A program made the position numbers and the translations under genes. Of a stretch of 64,000 nucleotides of DNA, positions 8,085-17,162 are shown one piece after another (within the stretch, counting starts at the first letter, position 1; each line of letters starts with the position of its first letter). The DNA is from Bradyrhizobium sp. SZCCT0153. GTDB taxonomy: Bacteria > Pseudomonadota > Alphaproteobacteria > Rhizobiales > Xanthobacteraceae. The stretch lies in assembly GCF_018129995.1 (NCBI RefSeq), contig NZ_JAFCKS010000003.1:434001-498000 (forward strand). Direction: 5' to 3'. A model generated the notes under the pieces. That model searched no databases and had not been told where the DNA came from. It was given only the letters and a program-made list of their open reading frames with translations.

Positions 8085-8121
8085 GGCGATAGAGCTGGCT
8101 TGATCAGCCAGCTCTATCGCC
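8085..8121 (-). promoter_or_regulatory. Perfect 16 bp inverted repeat upstream of the 7591-8073 gene
   Basis: GGCGATAGAGCTGGCT (8085-8100), loop TGATC, and its exact complement AGCCAGCTCTATCGCC (8106-8121). Placed right before the ribosome site, it could be an operator or an RNA hairpin in the leader. No T-run follows, so it is not a standard terminator. Confidence 0.6.
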
Positions 8122-8160
8122 GCGCGCCATGATGCAGCCACCCGTTTCCTGCTTGAGGTG

Positions 8161-8244
8161 TCATTGCCGGGCTCGACCCGGCAATCCATCGACCTGACGA
8201 AAAAGCTTCGCTTGATGGATGCGCGGGTCAAGCCCGCGCATGAC
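8161..8244. repeat. Palindromic interspersed repeat
   Basis: Two nested hairpins: TTGCCGGGCTCGACCCGGCAA (8163-8183; stem TTGCCGGG) and GCGCGGGTCAAGCCCGCGC (8221-8239). These are joined by ATCCATC...GATGGAT and bounded by TCAT...ATGA. Typical short dispersed element of this genus. Confidence 0.75.
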
Positions 8245-8250
8245 GGGCGG

Positions 8251-8922
8251 CTATTTCAAATGCTTGGCGAAAAACGCCATGCTGCGCGGCCAGGCGATGT
8301 CGGCGCTGGCCTTGTCGTAGCTCGCCCGCTCGTCGCAATGGAAGCCGTGCTGCGCGCCAGGATAGATGAAGACCTCCACGTCGGGCCGCTTCGCCTTGAC
8401 GGTCTCGACGTCGGTCAGGGGAATGCCGGCATCCTTCTCGCCGAAATGCAGCTGCGTCGGCACTTTCGGCGTCTCGTCGGCAAAGCGCACGACGGCGCCG
8501 CCATAGTAACCGATCGCGGCCTTCAGGCCCGACAGCCGCGTCGCCGCGACGAAGGCGATGCTACCGCCCAGGCAGAAGCCGATGATGCCGACCGGCCCGA
8601 CGCTCCTCACAGCATCGATTGCTGCCTGCGTATCGCGCAGCATCGCGGCCCAGTCCGGATTGGCGACGAACTTGCGCGCTTCCGCGATCTCGTCGGGCGA
8701 ATAGCCCGACTGGAAGTTCGGGGACGTCCGGTCGAAGATCGACGGCGCGATCGCGGCATAGCCTTCACCGGCGAGGCGGTCGCAGACCGAGCGGATGTGA
8801 TGATTGACGCCGAAAATCTCCTGAATCACCACCACCGCGCCCTTAGGCGTGCCTGAGGGATCAGCGCGATAGGCGCCGAGCTGAAAATTGTCGGAGGCCG
8901 TCAGCTTGATGTCTTGTCCCAC
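8251..8922 (-). CDS. Dienelactone hydrolase family protein
   Basis: A 223-residue alpha/beta hydrolase of the carboxymethylenebutenolidase type. The catalytic triad is visible: Cys117 in GFCLGG, Asp164 in GEKDAGIP and His192 in QHGFHCDE. VVVIQEIFGVNHHIR near the N-terminus is the conserved segment with the activating Glu. Enzymes of this class open dienelactones in chloroaromatic breakdown, though many act on other esters. There is no catechol-pathway gene nearby, so the substrate is unknown. The closing HGF-CDERASYD block is typical of the family. Confidence 0.92.
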   Translation of the reverse strand: MGQDIKLTASDNFQLGAYRADPSGTPKGAVVVIQEIFGVNHHIRSVCDRLAGEGYAAIAPSIFDRTSPNFQSGYSPDEIAEARKFVANPDWAAMLRDTQAAIDAVRSVGPVGIIGFCLGGSIAFVAATRLSGLKAAIGYYGGAVVRFADETPKVPTQLHFGEKDAGIPLTDVETVKAKRPDVEVFIYPGAQHGFHCDERASYDKASADIAWPRSMAFFAKHLK

Positions 8923-8961
8923 GCGGGTTGTCCTTCTTGGTTATTACGAACTCTAGTCTCT

Positions 8962-9080
8962 CCCCTCATCCTGAGGAACGCGCCCTTCGCGCGCGTCTCG
9001 AAGGATGAAAGGCCCGTGACGCTTCAGCGGGGCCTTCATCCTGCGAGACGCCTGCTTCGCAAGCTCCTCGGGATGAGGGG
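8962..9080. repeat. Palindromic interspersed repeat (119 bp)
   Basis: Bounded by CCCCTCATCC (8962-8971) and GGATGAGGGG (9071-9080), with inner CGAAGGATGAA and TTCATCCTGCGAGACG copies. A related element is at 56849-56958. Confidence 0.75.
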
Positions 9081-9099
9081 AGGCAGTCGCGCGCGCACC

Positions 9100-9435
9100 T
9101 CACTCCCACATCCAGTTCACGCCGTAATCTTCCTTCCATCCCGCCAGCCGTCCATGACGGAACTGCAGGAACAGGCGGTGACGGTAGGGGATCAGTCCGC
9201 TGCCACCGATGTTGCGAAGGGCGAGATAGATCTCGTTGCCGGGGCGTCCCCGCACGTATTGCAGGGGTTGCCCGAGCGCGCGTGCGGTCTCTCCGGCATC
9301 CATGCCGAAGGCGAGCGGCGTGTTGTTCGACAGGGTCGCGACGAAAGGCAGGCGGGGCGGTGGCCCGCCGAATGGCTCGGCCTGCGCGGATAACGATAGC
9401 AACACCGCGCCCGCAGCCAACATCGCTCGCTTCAT
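9100..9435 (-). CDS. Small secreted hypothetical protein
   Basis: A 111-residue protein with a clear signal peptide (MKRAMLAAGAVLLSLSAQA, cleavage about residue 19). The short periplasmic domain holds the motifs MDAGETARALGQPLQYVRG and NEIYLALRN, ending in a Trp-rich tail (WKEDYGVNWMWE). The layout resembles small BamE/SmpA-like folds, in which a helix-turn with a Gly and a following 'Y' strand check an outer-membrane process, but the similarity is only by eye. Not placed in a named family. It may form a unit with the downstream hydrolase on the same strand (42 bp gap upstream). Confidence 0.65.
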   Translation of the reverse strand: MKRAMLAAGAVLLSLSAQAEPFGGPPPRLPFVATLSNNTPLAFGMDAGETARALGQPLQYVRGRPGNEIYLALRNIGGSGLIPYRHRLFLQFRHGRLAGWKEDYGVNWMWE

Positions 9436-9477
9436 GGCCTCGCGTCCTCGTCCAGCCGTCCTGGGCCTGCAAGTTCT

Positions 9478-10251
9478 TCAGGCAAGTTCTTGAGGCAAGT
9501 TCTTCAGGAAAGCCAGCACGGCGTCAACAAAAGCCTGTGGCTGATCGATGTTGACGGCGTGTCCGGCCGCGGGGATCACGACTTTTTGTGCGCCGGGAAT
9601 TTTTGCCGCCATGTAATCGGACGCGGCGAGGAACGGCGTGTCGTCGGCGCCGACCACGATCAGCGACGGCACGTTGATGTCGGGCAACGATTCGATCACG
9701 CGCGCATCGCGCTGGGTCAGCATGCCGCGCGCGGCGAGCGCCAATCCCCTGGCGTTGCGGTGGCTCGCGGTGGCGCGCTCGCGCGTCGCCGATTTGAGCA
9801 CGTCGAGACCTTCGCGATCGAGCCTGTCGGCGGTGCCGAACGCCCGGGCGTTCCAGGCCTCGCGCGCGTCGTCCTTCTTGAAGCCGGGACCGGTGTCGAT
9901 GATCAGCAATGCGCAGGCGGCTTGCGGATGTGCGCGATGGAAAGCGAGCGACATGTAGCCGCCGAGCGAGAGCCCGCCGATGATGGCGCGTTCAGTCCCG
10001 GTCGCATCGAGGATCGCAGCCATGTCGCCGACGGTGAGCGCTTCGCTGTAAGCGCCGGGATCATCCGGATAATCCGACTGGCCGTGGCCGCGCATGTCCC
10101 ACAGGATCAGCCTGTGGTCCTTCGCAAGCGCATCGACCTGTCCATGCCACATCGCCGAGGTCGAGGAATAGCCGTGGGTGAGCAGCAGCGGCGCCCCTTC
10201 GCCATGAACCTCGTAGTAGATTCCGACGCCGTCCCGTTCGATCCTTGGCAT
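9478..10251 (-). CDS. Alpha/beta hydrolase
   Basis: A 257-residue alpha/beta-fold hydrolase starting MPRIERDGVGIYYEV. Oxyanion region LLLTHGYSST, nucleophile Ser95 in the elbow GLSLGG, acid in VVGADDTPF, and base His in PAAGHAVNID. The WDMRGHGQSD segment is characteristic of epoxide hydrolase/3-oxoadipate enol-lactonase relatives. I chose the start at 10251; another ATG lies at 10260 with AGAAAGG before it, and the frame is open to 10326. Substrate unknown. The same-strand gene below it encodes a small secreted protein. Confidence 0.88.
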   Translation of the reverse strand: MPRIERDGVGIYYEVHGEGAPLLLTHGYSSTSAMWHGQVDALAKDHRLILWDMRGHGQSDYPDDPGAYSEALTVGDMAAILDATGTERAIIGGLSLGGYMSLAFHRAHPQAACALLIIDTGPGFKKDDAREAWNARAFGTADRLDREGLDVLKSATRERATASHRNARGLALAARGMLTQRDARVIESLPDINVPSLIVVGADDTPFLAASDYMAAKIPGAQKVVIPAAGHAVNIDQPQAFVDAVLAFLKNLPQELA

Positions 10252-10632
10252 TGCTTCCATCCTTTCTCGCTTCTTGTTCATTGCAGCCGCGACCACGCTG
10301 CGCCCTCTCCCACGAGGGACATCCAATTCGGCGATTAGCTCAAACTCGCTTCGTCATACCCTAGCCTGCCAAGTTACCTGGAAGAAACCGCCAATGCCGC
10401 GACAGCTTTCATGCCTTACGCGCACTCTGTTGCGTTCAGGCGCTGCATCGGCGCCGTTGTCGCGACGCACAACGCGCAAACGCCGGCTTTGCTTCGATCG
10501 ATTCCAAATTGCATTTGCTTCGGCACGCGAACCCGATCATTCTTGCGTCAAGGCTGGCGCCGGCCCGGTGGGCGTCCGCCATTTCAAGTTGCCGCCGTAA
10601 GCGGCTTCATGCACCGGCAGGGGAAGACGCCT
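10252..10632. other. Divergent intergenic region, no gene seen
   Basis: 381 bp between the hydrolase (leftward) and the molybdenum hydroxylase operon (rightward). It must hold both promoters, but I could not assign -35/-10 pairs with confidence. No repeat or RNA gene is apparent. Confidence 0.5.
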
Positions 10633-11124
10633 ATGCCAACTCTCACCATCAACGGGCGGAGTATGTCCGTGGATGCGGCGAACGACACGCCGCTCCTCTG
10701 GGCGATCCGCGAGCAATTGCAGATGACCGGCACCAAGTTCGGCTGCGGTGCCGGCCTGTGCGGTGCCTGCACCGTGCACGTCAACGGCGAAGCGGTGCGC
10801 TCGTGCCAGACCATGGTCGGCGATGTCGCCGGCAAGAAGATCACCACGATCGAAGGCCTTGCCGCCAAGGGCGATCATCCCTTGCAGAAGGCGTGGATCG
10901 CCGAACAGGTTCCGCAGTGCGGCTACTGCCAGTCCGGGCAGATCATGCAGGCGGCCTCGCTGCTCGCGAAGAATCCCAATCCGACCAAGGAAGAGGTCGT
11001 GGCGCACATGGACGGCAATCTCTGCCGTTGCATGACCTATTCGCGGATCCAGAAGGCGATCATGCGGGCTGCCACCGAGATGCGCACCGCGTCCGCCTCC
11101 GGCAACGAACGGAGGCCCACATGA
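10633..11124 (+). CDS. (2Fe-2S)-binding small subunit of a molybdenum hydroxylase (IorA-like)
   Basis: A 163-residue electron-transfer subunit. A plant-type [2Fe-2S] domain has Cys38, 43, 46 and 58 ([15 protein letters not shown]). A second helical [2Fe-2S] domain has Cys96, 99, 131 and 133 ([18 protein letters not shown]). It passes electrons from the molybdopterin subunit encoded next, to which it is joined by an ATGA overlap. AGGGGAAGA lies 8 nt before the ATG at 10633. The frame is open further up, but homologous sequence begins at MPTLTINGR. No FAD subunit is present, as in isoquinoline 1-oxidoreductase-type enzymes. Confidence 0.93.
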   Translation: MPTLTINGRSMSVDAANDTPLLWAIREQLQMTGTKFGCGAGLCGACTVHVNGEAVRSCQTMVGDVAGKKITTIEGLAAKGDHPLQKAWIAEQVPQCGYCQSGQIMQAASLLAKNPNPTKEEVVAHMDGNLCRCMTYSRIQKAIMRAATEMRTASASGNERRPT

Positions 11125-13403
11125 ATAAGCACATCAAGGCGGTCACACCCGAGACGACCGATCTCAGCCGCCGCTCGTTCCTCGTCGGCACCGCCGCGAC
11201 CGGCCTCGTGCTCGGCTATGCCGGCGTGCCCGGCATCGGTGAGGCGCTCGCTGCGCCGTCGACCTTCGAGCCGAGCGTCTGGTACGCGATCGCGCCCGAT
11301 GGTCTGGTCACCGTGACTTGCGGCAAGGCCGATATGGGCCAGCACATCGCCTCCACCATGGCGCAGATCGTGGCCGAAGAGCTGGGCGCGAAGTGGAGCG
11401 ACATGCGGGTCAACCTCGCCTCCAACGATCCAAAATTCAACGACCCCGTGCTGGGGGCGCAGATCACCGGCGGAAGCTGGTCGACCATGATGAACTTCGA
11501 AGCCATGAGCCGCGCCGGTGCGGCCGGTCGCATGGCGCTGACGGAAGGGGCGGCAGCTTCCATGGGCGTGCCTGCTTCGGAGCTCGTGGTACGCGATTCC
11601 GTGATCTCGCATCCGAAGTCGAAGAAGCAGATGTCGTTCGCCGATGTCGTCAAGAGCGGCAAGGCGACAAAAACCTTCACGCCGGACGAGCTCAAGGCGA
11701 TCAAGCTGAAGACACCGGATCAGTACACCATGATAGGCGTGTCGGTGCCGCAGCTCGACATTCCCTCCAAGACCAACGGCACGGCCAAGTACGGCATCGA
11801 CGTGATGCTGCCGGGCATGGCCTATGGCGCGGTGGTGACACCGCCGGTGCGCTTCGGCGCCACGGTCAAATCGGTCGACGACTCGGCTGCGAAGAAGGTG
11901 CCGGGCTTCATCAAGGCCGTCACCCTCGACGACAAGACCGGAACGACCTCGGGCTGGGTCGTCGCGGTCGCCGCCACCTATGCCAACGCCAAGAAGGCGG
12001 CGCAGGCGCTCAAGATCGCCTATGACGGCGGTCCGAATGCGAAGGTCTCGAGCCAGTCGCTGCTCGACGAGGCGATGCGGCTTCAGAAGCAGGAGGATTC
12101 CGGGCAATTCTTCGTCAAGGACGGCGATCCCGCAGCTGCCTTCGGCTCGGCGGCCAAGGTGCTGGAGGCGGAGTACACCACCAGCATCAACATCCACGCG
12201 CCGATGGAGCCGATGAACGCCACCGCGGAGTTCAAGGGCGACATCCTGCACATCTATTCGGGCAACCAGTTCGCGACGCGCTCCGGTGCGATCGCGGCGG
12301 GTGCCGCCGGAATCGATCCGAAGTTCGTCGTCATGCACCAGATGTGGCTCGGCGGCGGCTTTGGCCGCAGGCTCGATGCCGACATGATGGTGCCGGCGGT
12401 GCAGGCGGCGAAGGCCATCGGCAAGCCGGTGAAGGTGATCTATACGCGCGAGAACGACATGACGATGGATTTCTCGCGTCCGCTCACCTACCAGAAAGTG
12501 AAGGCCGGCGTGGACGGCGACGGCAAGCTCGTCGCGCTCAGCCACGACGTGGTCTCGGCCTGGCCGACCGAGCGCTGGGGAATCCCCGATTTCCTGACGC
12601 CCTCGGTCGACAAGAAGGGCCCGCTTGACAGCTTCACGGTGAACGGCGCCGATTTCTTCTACACGGTGCCGAACCATCATGTGCGCGCGATCAAGAACGA
12701 GCTCGCGCACAACGCCACGCCGTCCGGCCAGCTCCGCTCGGTGGCGCCGGGCTGGACCTTCTGGGCGGTCGAAAGCATGATCGACGAGATCGCGGCCGCC
12801 ACCGGCAAGGATCCGGCGCAGTTCCGCATCGCGCTGCTCGACGGCAAGGGCAAGAACGACGGCGGCGCGCAGCGGCTGCGCAACACGCTGCTCGCCGCGA
12901 TGGGGCTGTCCGGCTACGGCACGAGGCAACTGCCGAAAGGCGAGGGGATGGGCGTCGCCTGCGTGTCGTCGCAGGAACGCGCAACCGCGAGCTGGACGGC
13001 CTGTGTCGCCCACGTCGCGGTGGCGCCGTCGGGCGAGGTGACCGTGAAGAAGCTCACGGTCGCAACCGACGTCGGCACCCAGGTGCATCCCGACAACATC
13101 CGCGCCCAGGTCGAGGGCGCGGCGCTGTGGGGCCTGTCGCTGGCGATGTACGAGAAGGCGACGCTCAAGGACGGTGGCATCGAGCAGACCAATTTCGATA
13201 GCTACACGCCCTTGCGCATGAGCCAGATGCCCGAGGTCGCGGTCGCCGTGATCGCCAATGGCGAGAAGGCCACCGGCGTCGGCGAGCCCGCGGTGACGGT
13301 GGTGGCTCCCGCCATCGGCAACGCCATCTTCAACGCCTCCGGAGCCCGGGTCCGGGCCCTGCCGATCACGGCCGAGGCCGTGAAGGGTGCGATGAAGGCG
13401 TAA
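11121..13403 (+). CDS. Molybdopterin-binding large subunit, aldehyde/isoquinoline oxidoreductase type
   Basis: A 760-residue catalytic subunit of the xanthine-oxidase superfamily. The N-terminus carries a twin-arginine signal ([17 protein letters not shown], residues about 16-32), so the folded holoenzyme is exported to the periplasm with its partner. Cofactor-binding blocks include [34 protein letters not shown] and the C-terminal [17 protein letters not shown], whose Glu is the expected active-site base. An IorB-like arrangement (small then large subunit, no FAD protein) suggests oxidation of an aldehyde or N-heterocycle with electrons going to a cytochrome. Substrate not predictable. A terminator follows at 13436. 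Confidence 0.92.
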   Translation: MNKHIKAVTPETTDLSRRSFLVGTAATGLVLGYAGVPGIGEALAAPSTFEPSVWYAIAPDGLVTVTCGKADMGQHIASTMAQIVAEELGAKWSDMRVNLASNDPKFNDPVLGAQITGGSWSTMMNFEAMSRAGAAGRMALTEGAAASMGVPASELVVRDSVISHPKSKKQMSFADVVKSGKATKTFTPDELKAIKLKTPDQYTMIGVSVPQLDIPSKTNGTAKYGIDVMLPGMAYGAVVTPPVRFGATVKSVDDSAAKKVPGFIKAVTLDDKTGTTSGWVVAVAATYANAKKAAQALKIAYDGGPNAKVSSQSLLDEAMRLQKQEDSGQFFVKDGDPAAAFGSAAKVLEAEYTTSINIHAPMEPMNATAEFKGDILHIYSGNQFATRSGAIAAGAAGIDPKFVVMHQMWLGGGFGRRLDADMMVPAVQAAKAIGKPVKVIYTRENDMTMDFSRPLTYQKVKAGVDGDGKLVALSHDVVSAWPTERWGIPDFLTPSVDKKGPLDSFTVNGADFFYTVPNHHVRAIKNELAHNATPSGQLRSVAPGWTFWAVESMIDEIAAATGKDPAQFRIALLDGKGKNDGGAQRLRNTLLAAMGLSGYGTRQLPKGEGMGVACVSSQERATASWTACVAHVAVAPSGEVTVKKLTVATDVGTQVHPDNIRAQVEGAALWGLSLAMYEKATLKDGGIEQTNFDSYTPLRMSQMPEVAVAVIANGEKATGVGEPAVTVVAPAIGNAIFNASGARVRALPITAEAVKGAMKA

Positions 13404-13435
13404 GGCGGGCCTGCAATTTTGTAACGCGAGATGAT

Positions 13436-13465
13436 CCGCCGGGGGGCACCTCCCGGCGGGTTTTT
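13436..13465 (+). terminator. Rho-independent terminator of the molybdenum hydroxylase operon
   Basis: An 8 bp stem CCGCCGGG...CCCGGCGG followed by GTTTTT, 33 bp after the large-subunit stop. Confidence 0.88.
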
Positions 13466-13672
13466 CGTGAAAGGAAACCCCAGTCATTCCAAGGAGAAGG
13501 CTACTGTGCATGGGGTTGTTTTCCGTCATTTTCGATGGGCCCCCTTGCGGAACCGGATCCGTAAAATTGCGTGCAATTCCGGAAGGCTCCATTGAGCACG
13601 CCTCTTAAGGGCCGGAGAACCTGATCCGGCTTAGGCTGACGCCAAATCCAGTCCCGTGCTTTTGGGGAAGCC

Positions 13673-14767
13673 ATGAACGCGCCAGCCAAATCCGCCGCCA
13701 AACGCCGGCTTCTGCTCGCCTCCGACCGGAGCGACGAGAGCACCGAGCTCGCCAGCATCCTGAAGGCGGTCGGCGAGGTCTCGACGGTGACGACGCAGGA
13801 GATTCCCGAGCAGCCCTCGCGCGATCTCTCCGGCCTCGTGGTCGACATCAACCTGCGCTCTCCCGAAAGCGTGCAGCGGGTGCGCAACAAGCTGCGCGGC
13901 GATGCCTATCGTTCGATGCCGCGGCTGTTCGTGCTCGCCGATGCCCTGCATCACGGCACCATGCAGGCCTGGGCGCTGGGCGCCACCGACACGATCTCGC
14001 GGCCGCTTCAGCCCGACGCTATCCTGCAGCGCATCCGCGCCGCCTTCCCCGACACCGCCGTCTACGACGCGACCGATCGCGGCAAGACGCTCAACCGCGG
14101 CGTCGAGGCGGCGCATGCGGTGCTGAAGAAGATGTTCGATAAGCTACCGCTCGGCGTGCCCCTGACCTTCGACGACGTCATCGCCGCCGAGACCAAGATC
14201 CTGAAGGCGATCAAGCACTCCTCGCTGCGCGAGTGGCTCACCACGGTGGGCTGCCACCACGTCGGCAGCTACCGGCACTGCCTGTTCGTGACCGGCTTTG
14301 CGGTCTCCTTCGCGCAGCACCTCGGCATGCGCGAGGACGACCAGCGCCGGCTGACCCGCGCCGCGCTGCTGCACGACGTCGGCAAGGCCTTCGTTCCCTC
14401 CGCGCTGCTCGACAAGCCCGGCAAGCTCACCGACGAGGAGATGACCGAAGTCCGCCAGCATCCGCGCCGCGGCTATGACGCGCTCGCCGCCCAGGGCGGC
14501 TTTCCGCCGGAGATGCTCGACGTCGTGCTGCATCACCACGAATTCCTCGACGGCTCCGGCTATCCCAACGGCCTGTCGTCGAACCAGATCAGCGATATCG
14601 TGCGGGTCACTACCATCGTCGACATCTACGCCGCGCTGGTGGAAAAGCGCGCCTACCGCATGCCATTCACCCATTCGCGTGCGTTCGCGATGATGGAAGG
14701 CATGGGCGGCAAGCTGGATCAGCAGCTGTTGCAGGCGTTTCGTCCGGTGGCGCTGGGGTCGTTCTGA
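13673..14767 (+). CDS. HD-GYP domain protein with degenerate receiver, probable c-di-GMP phosphodiesterase
   Basis: 364 residues. Residues about 10-125 look like a response-regulator receiver fold (RRLLLASDRS..., GLVVDIN with Asp58, LFVLAD, DTISRPLQP). It lacks the usual acidic pair near residue 17-20 and has Arg instead of the signalling Lys, so classical phosphorylation is doubtful. From about 190 an HD-GYP domain follows with HDVGKAFVP (His234-Asp235), HPRRGYD, HHHEFLDGSGYP (GYP 296-298) and the closing DIYAAL segment. Such proteins hydrolyse c-di-GMP. It stands alone downstream of a terminator, with no kinase next to it. Confidence 0.88.
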   Translation: MNAPAKSAAKRRLLLASDRSDESTELASILKAVGEVSTVTTQEIPEQPSRDLSGLVVDINLRSPESVQRVRNKLRGDAYRSMPRLFVLADALHHGTMQAWALGATDTISRPLQPDAILQRIRAAFPDTAVYDATDRGKTLNRGVEAAHAVLKKMFDKLPLGVPLTFDDVIAAETKILKAIKHSSLREWLTTVGCHHVGSYRHCLFVTGFAVSFAQHLGMREDDQRRLTRAALLHDVGKAFVPSALLDKPGKLTDEEMTEVRQHPRRGYDALAAQGGFPPEMLDVVLHHHEFLDGSGYPNGLSSNQISDIVRVTTIVDIYAALVEKRAYRMPFTHSRAFAMMEGMGGKLDQQLLQAFRPVALGSF

Positions 14768-14772
14768 GTTTT

Positions 14773-14817
14773 GTCGTCCCGGCCCTCGTGCGCAATTGCG
14801 CACCAGGCCGGGATGAC
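14773..14817. repeat. Hairpin repeat between convergent genes
   Basis: GTCGTCCCGGCC and GGCCGGGATGAC flank the perfect palindrome GTGCGCAATTGCGCAC. It lies between the ends of two convergent genes and may serve as a two-way terminator. Confidence 0.6.
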
Positions 14818-14821
14818 ATCC

Positions 14822-16402
14822 TCACCCCACCATCTTCCTCAGCTCCGCCTTCGCGACCTTCTCCAGCGTCGAGCGCGGCATGTCGTCGACCAGCCTGATC
14901 TCGCGCGGCACCTTGAAGTCGGCAAGGCCGGTGCGGCAGGCCGCCATCACGCGATCATGCAGATCGGGGGCTGCGCCCGCGACGCCGCCCTGCGGGATGA
15001 TGAAGACGACCGGCACCTCGTCCAGCATCGGATGCGTCTTCGCCACCACGGCGGCCTCGCGCACGCCGGGGACGAGTGCGATCACCTGCTCGATCTCGGA
15101 TGCCGCCACGTTCTCGCCGCCGACCTTGAGCATGTCCTTGCTGCGGTCCCCGAAGCGGATGTAGCCGTTCTCAAGCCGCACCACGCGATCGCCGGTGAGA
15201 AAGAAGCCGTGCTCGTCGAAGCTTTCGCGCGTCGCCTTCTCGTTGTGCAGATATTCGGCGAACAGCGACAGGCCGGCGATGCCCTTGATCGAAAGATTGC
15301 CGGTGTCGCCGACCTCGGTCGGCCGCCCGTCATCGTCGGTGATGCGGATCTGGTATTCGCTCGCGGCGCGGCCGATCGACATCGGGATGTTGGGCTGATC
15401 GACCTCGCCGACGATGCCGTGGGTGATGGTCTCGGTCATGCCCCACCAGCCGATGATCTTGACGCCGAAGGCGGCGAAGGCCGGCGGCTCGTTGATCGCC
15501 GAGCCCCACAGCCGGAATTTGTGGTCCGTCGGGATCTCCTGCTCGAGCAGCGCCTTCATGCAGAACGGAATCGTCGAGGTCCAAGTCGAGCCGTGCTCGC
15601 GCGCGGCGCGCCAGAACCGGCTGGCGGAGAAGCGGGGCTGGATCACGCAAGTCGCGCCGACCCACAGCGTCGCCAGCATCGAATAGGCCAGCGCATTGGT
15701 GTGGAACAGCGGCAGGTAGGCCTGGTGCACGTCGCCGGCGTGCAAATCCTCGTGCGCGGCGTTGACCTTGGCGCCCCACAATGCGTTGGCGTGGGTCCAC
15801 AGCACTGCCTTGGGGCGCGATGTCGTGCCCGAAGTATATTGCACGCTGCACGGCGCGAAAGGATCGGTCGCGCGCCTGGGACGGTCGGCGCTGTCGGCGA
15901 ACAGCGATTCGAAACTGTCGCCGCGCGAGATCGCCTGCGCCGGTGCCGTGCCCGCATCGTGCGAGGTCACCGCCATCCAGCGGATGTTGCGGCAGTTCTG
16001 CGCGACGATCTCCGCATAGGCCGGCTGCGTGATCGCGGCGACCGCGCCGCAATGATCGGCGAAATAGTCGATCTCGGCCGGTGCCGAGCGGGTATTGGTG
16101 GTGACCGCGATGGCGCCAAGTTCGACGCAGGCGAACCAGGCCAGCAACGCCTCGATGCAATTGTCCAGGTGAATGAGCACGTATTCACCTGGCCTGATGC
16201 CGCGCCTGGCAAGCCCCGCCGCGAGCGCGCCGACCCGCTCGTGAAACTCGCCATAGCTCCAGTGCCGCGCGGGCGCGTCGAACGGCGCCCAGATCAGGAA
16301 CGGATGTGAGCTGCGCACCTCGGCCCGCAGCTTCAGCAGCCAGGGCACGTCGAGCCCGTCGAACGGACCGACGATTCCGGCCGTGGCTTGTTGAATTGGC
16401 AT
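14822..16402 (-). CDS. ATP-dependent acyl-CoA synthetase (AMP-binding family)
   Basis: A 526-residue adenylate-forming ligase. The P-loop is YTSGTTSRPKA at residues 189-199, followed by the A5 block WWGMTETITH, A7 LTGDRVV, A8 RSKDMLKVGGENV and the A10-type tail TLEKVAKAELRKMV with the catalytic Lys. It activates a carboxylic acid to acyl-AMP and then acyl-CoA. By eye it is close to crotonobetaine/carnitine- or fatty-acid-type ligases; the true substrate is open. The start at 16402 has an excellent GGGAGGAACC ribosome site; the frame is open to 16840 only by chance. It forms a convergent pair with the HD-GYP gene. Confidence 0.92.
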   Translation of the reverse strand: MPIQQATAGIVGPFDGLDVPWLLKLRAEVRSSHPFLIWAPFDAPARHWSYGEFHERVGALAAGLARRGIRPGEYVLIHLDNCIEALLAWFACVELGAIAVTTNTRSAPAEIDYFADHCGAVAAITQPAYAEIVAQNCRNIRWMAVTSHDAGTAPAQAISRGDSFESLFADSADRPRRATDPFAPCSVQYTSGTTSRPKAVLWTHANALWGAKVNAAHEDLHAGDVHQAYLPLFHTNALAYSMLATLWVGATCVIQPRFSASRFWRAAREHGSTWTSTIPFCMKALLEQEIPTDHKFRLWGSAINEPPAFAAFGVKIIGWWGMTETITHGIVGEVDQPNIPMSIGRAASEYQIRITDDDGRPTEVGDTGNLSIKGIAGLSLFAEYLHNEKATRESFDEHGFFLTGDRVVRLENGYIRFGDRSKDMLKVGGENVAASEIEQVIALVPGVREAAVVAKTHPMLDEVPVVFIIPQGGVAGAAPDLHDRVMAACRTGLADFKVPREIRLVDDMPRSTLEKVAKAELRKMVG

Positions 16403-16508
16403 GGTTCCTCCCGTGCAGCCTGCATCTTGATGGCGGCTGCCCTTTGATGATTGCGTCTTCCTGCCATCGGATGGCGCGGGGAGCAAATCGGGGCAGTCTC
16501 TCCGCCGA

Positions 16509-16590
16509 CATTGCGAGGAGCCCTTGCGACGAAGCAGTCCAGTCTGCCGCTGCGGGGGCATTTCTGGATTGCTTTGCTTCGCTCGCAATG
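16509..16590. repeat. Interspersed repeat (CATTGCGAGGAGC ... GCTCGCAATG)
   Basis: Ends CATTGCGAG and CTCGCAATG are inverted copies; the middle holds GACGAAGCA...TGCTTTGCTTC. The same element recurs at 34243-34325, and a minimal form at 45031-45060. Confidence 0.8.
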
Positions 16591-16626
16591 AAGGTACTTG
16601 GGACGCCAGCGAACGCCCCGAACGCG

Positions 16627-17037
16627 CTAATCCGCGTACGACGAAATCTCGATCAGGCTCCCATCGGGGTCCCGGCAATAGACCGAGCGCAGCGTGCCGC
16701 GGGCGCCCTGCTTGGGAGCCGGGCCCTCCTCGATCGCGACGCCATGTGCCTGCAAATGCGCCACCACCTCGTCGGGCGTGGCGGAGGTGAGAAAGCACAG
16801 ATCCTCGCTGCCGGCGGTCGGGTGGTCGGCGGTGAACCACTCCACCTTGTCGGCGTCACGCGGCCGGACGTTGATCTTCTGGTTACCGAATTGCAGCGAA
16901 GTCCGCGGCGCTTTGCCGCCGCCGGGGTCGAACAGCTTGACTTCCATCCCGAGAATCCTGCCGTACCACGCAGCGGTCGCTGCGACGTCGGCGACGTTGA
17001 TCACGAGATGATCGAGGGCTTCGACCTTGACCGGCAT
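16627..17037 (-). CDS. VOC (glyoxalase/bleomycin-resistance/dioxygenase) family protein
   Basis: A 136-residue single-module VOC protein with paired beta-alpha-beta-beta-beta units. LDHLVINVADVAATAAWY supplies the first metal ligand (His), while the second half has EDLCFLTS, VVAHLQAHGVAIEEGP and YCRDPDGSLIEISSY with the terminal Glu. The architecture matches the 'virulence protein/glyoxalase' subgroup rather than glyoxalase I itself. Cytoplasmic; substrate unknown. The start at 17037 has AAGGAT upstream. It follows the acyl-CoA synthetase gene on the same strand but is separated by a repeat, so co-transcription is uncertain. Confidence 0.9.
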   Translation of the reverse strand: MPVKVEALDHLVINVADVAATAAWYGRILGMEVKLFDPGGGKAPRTSLQFGNQKINVRPRDADKVEWFTADHPTAGSEDLCFLTSATPDEVVAHLQAHGVAIEEGPAPKQGARGTLRSVYCRDPDGSLIEISSYAD

Positions 17038-17162
17038 GGCTTATCCTTTCGTCGTGATATGCCCCGTGCACTTTCCGCCTGCGGCAAGCTTTGTTACAAC
17101 TGCCTCGACGCCTCTTTCAAGCTATCCGGCTTTCAAGAACAACACGTGGGAGAACCCTTGAG

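Noticed and set aside
8161..8244. Possible small RNA or attenuator before the dienelactone hydrolase gene end
   Set aside because: It matches the general layout of dispersed palindromic repeats and lies downstream of both neighbours.
11037..13592. 851-codon open frame on the minus strand opposite the molybdenum hydroxylase
   Set aside because: Its translation is rich in Arg/His/Asp/Gly with no family features; it is the mirror of a high-GC coding gene. The plus-strand protein has all cofactor motifs.
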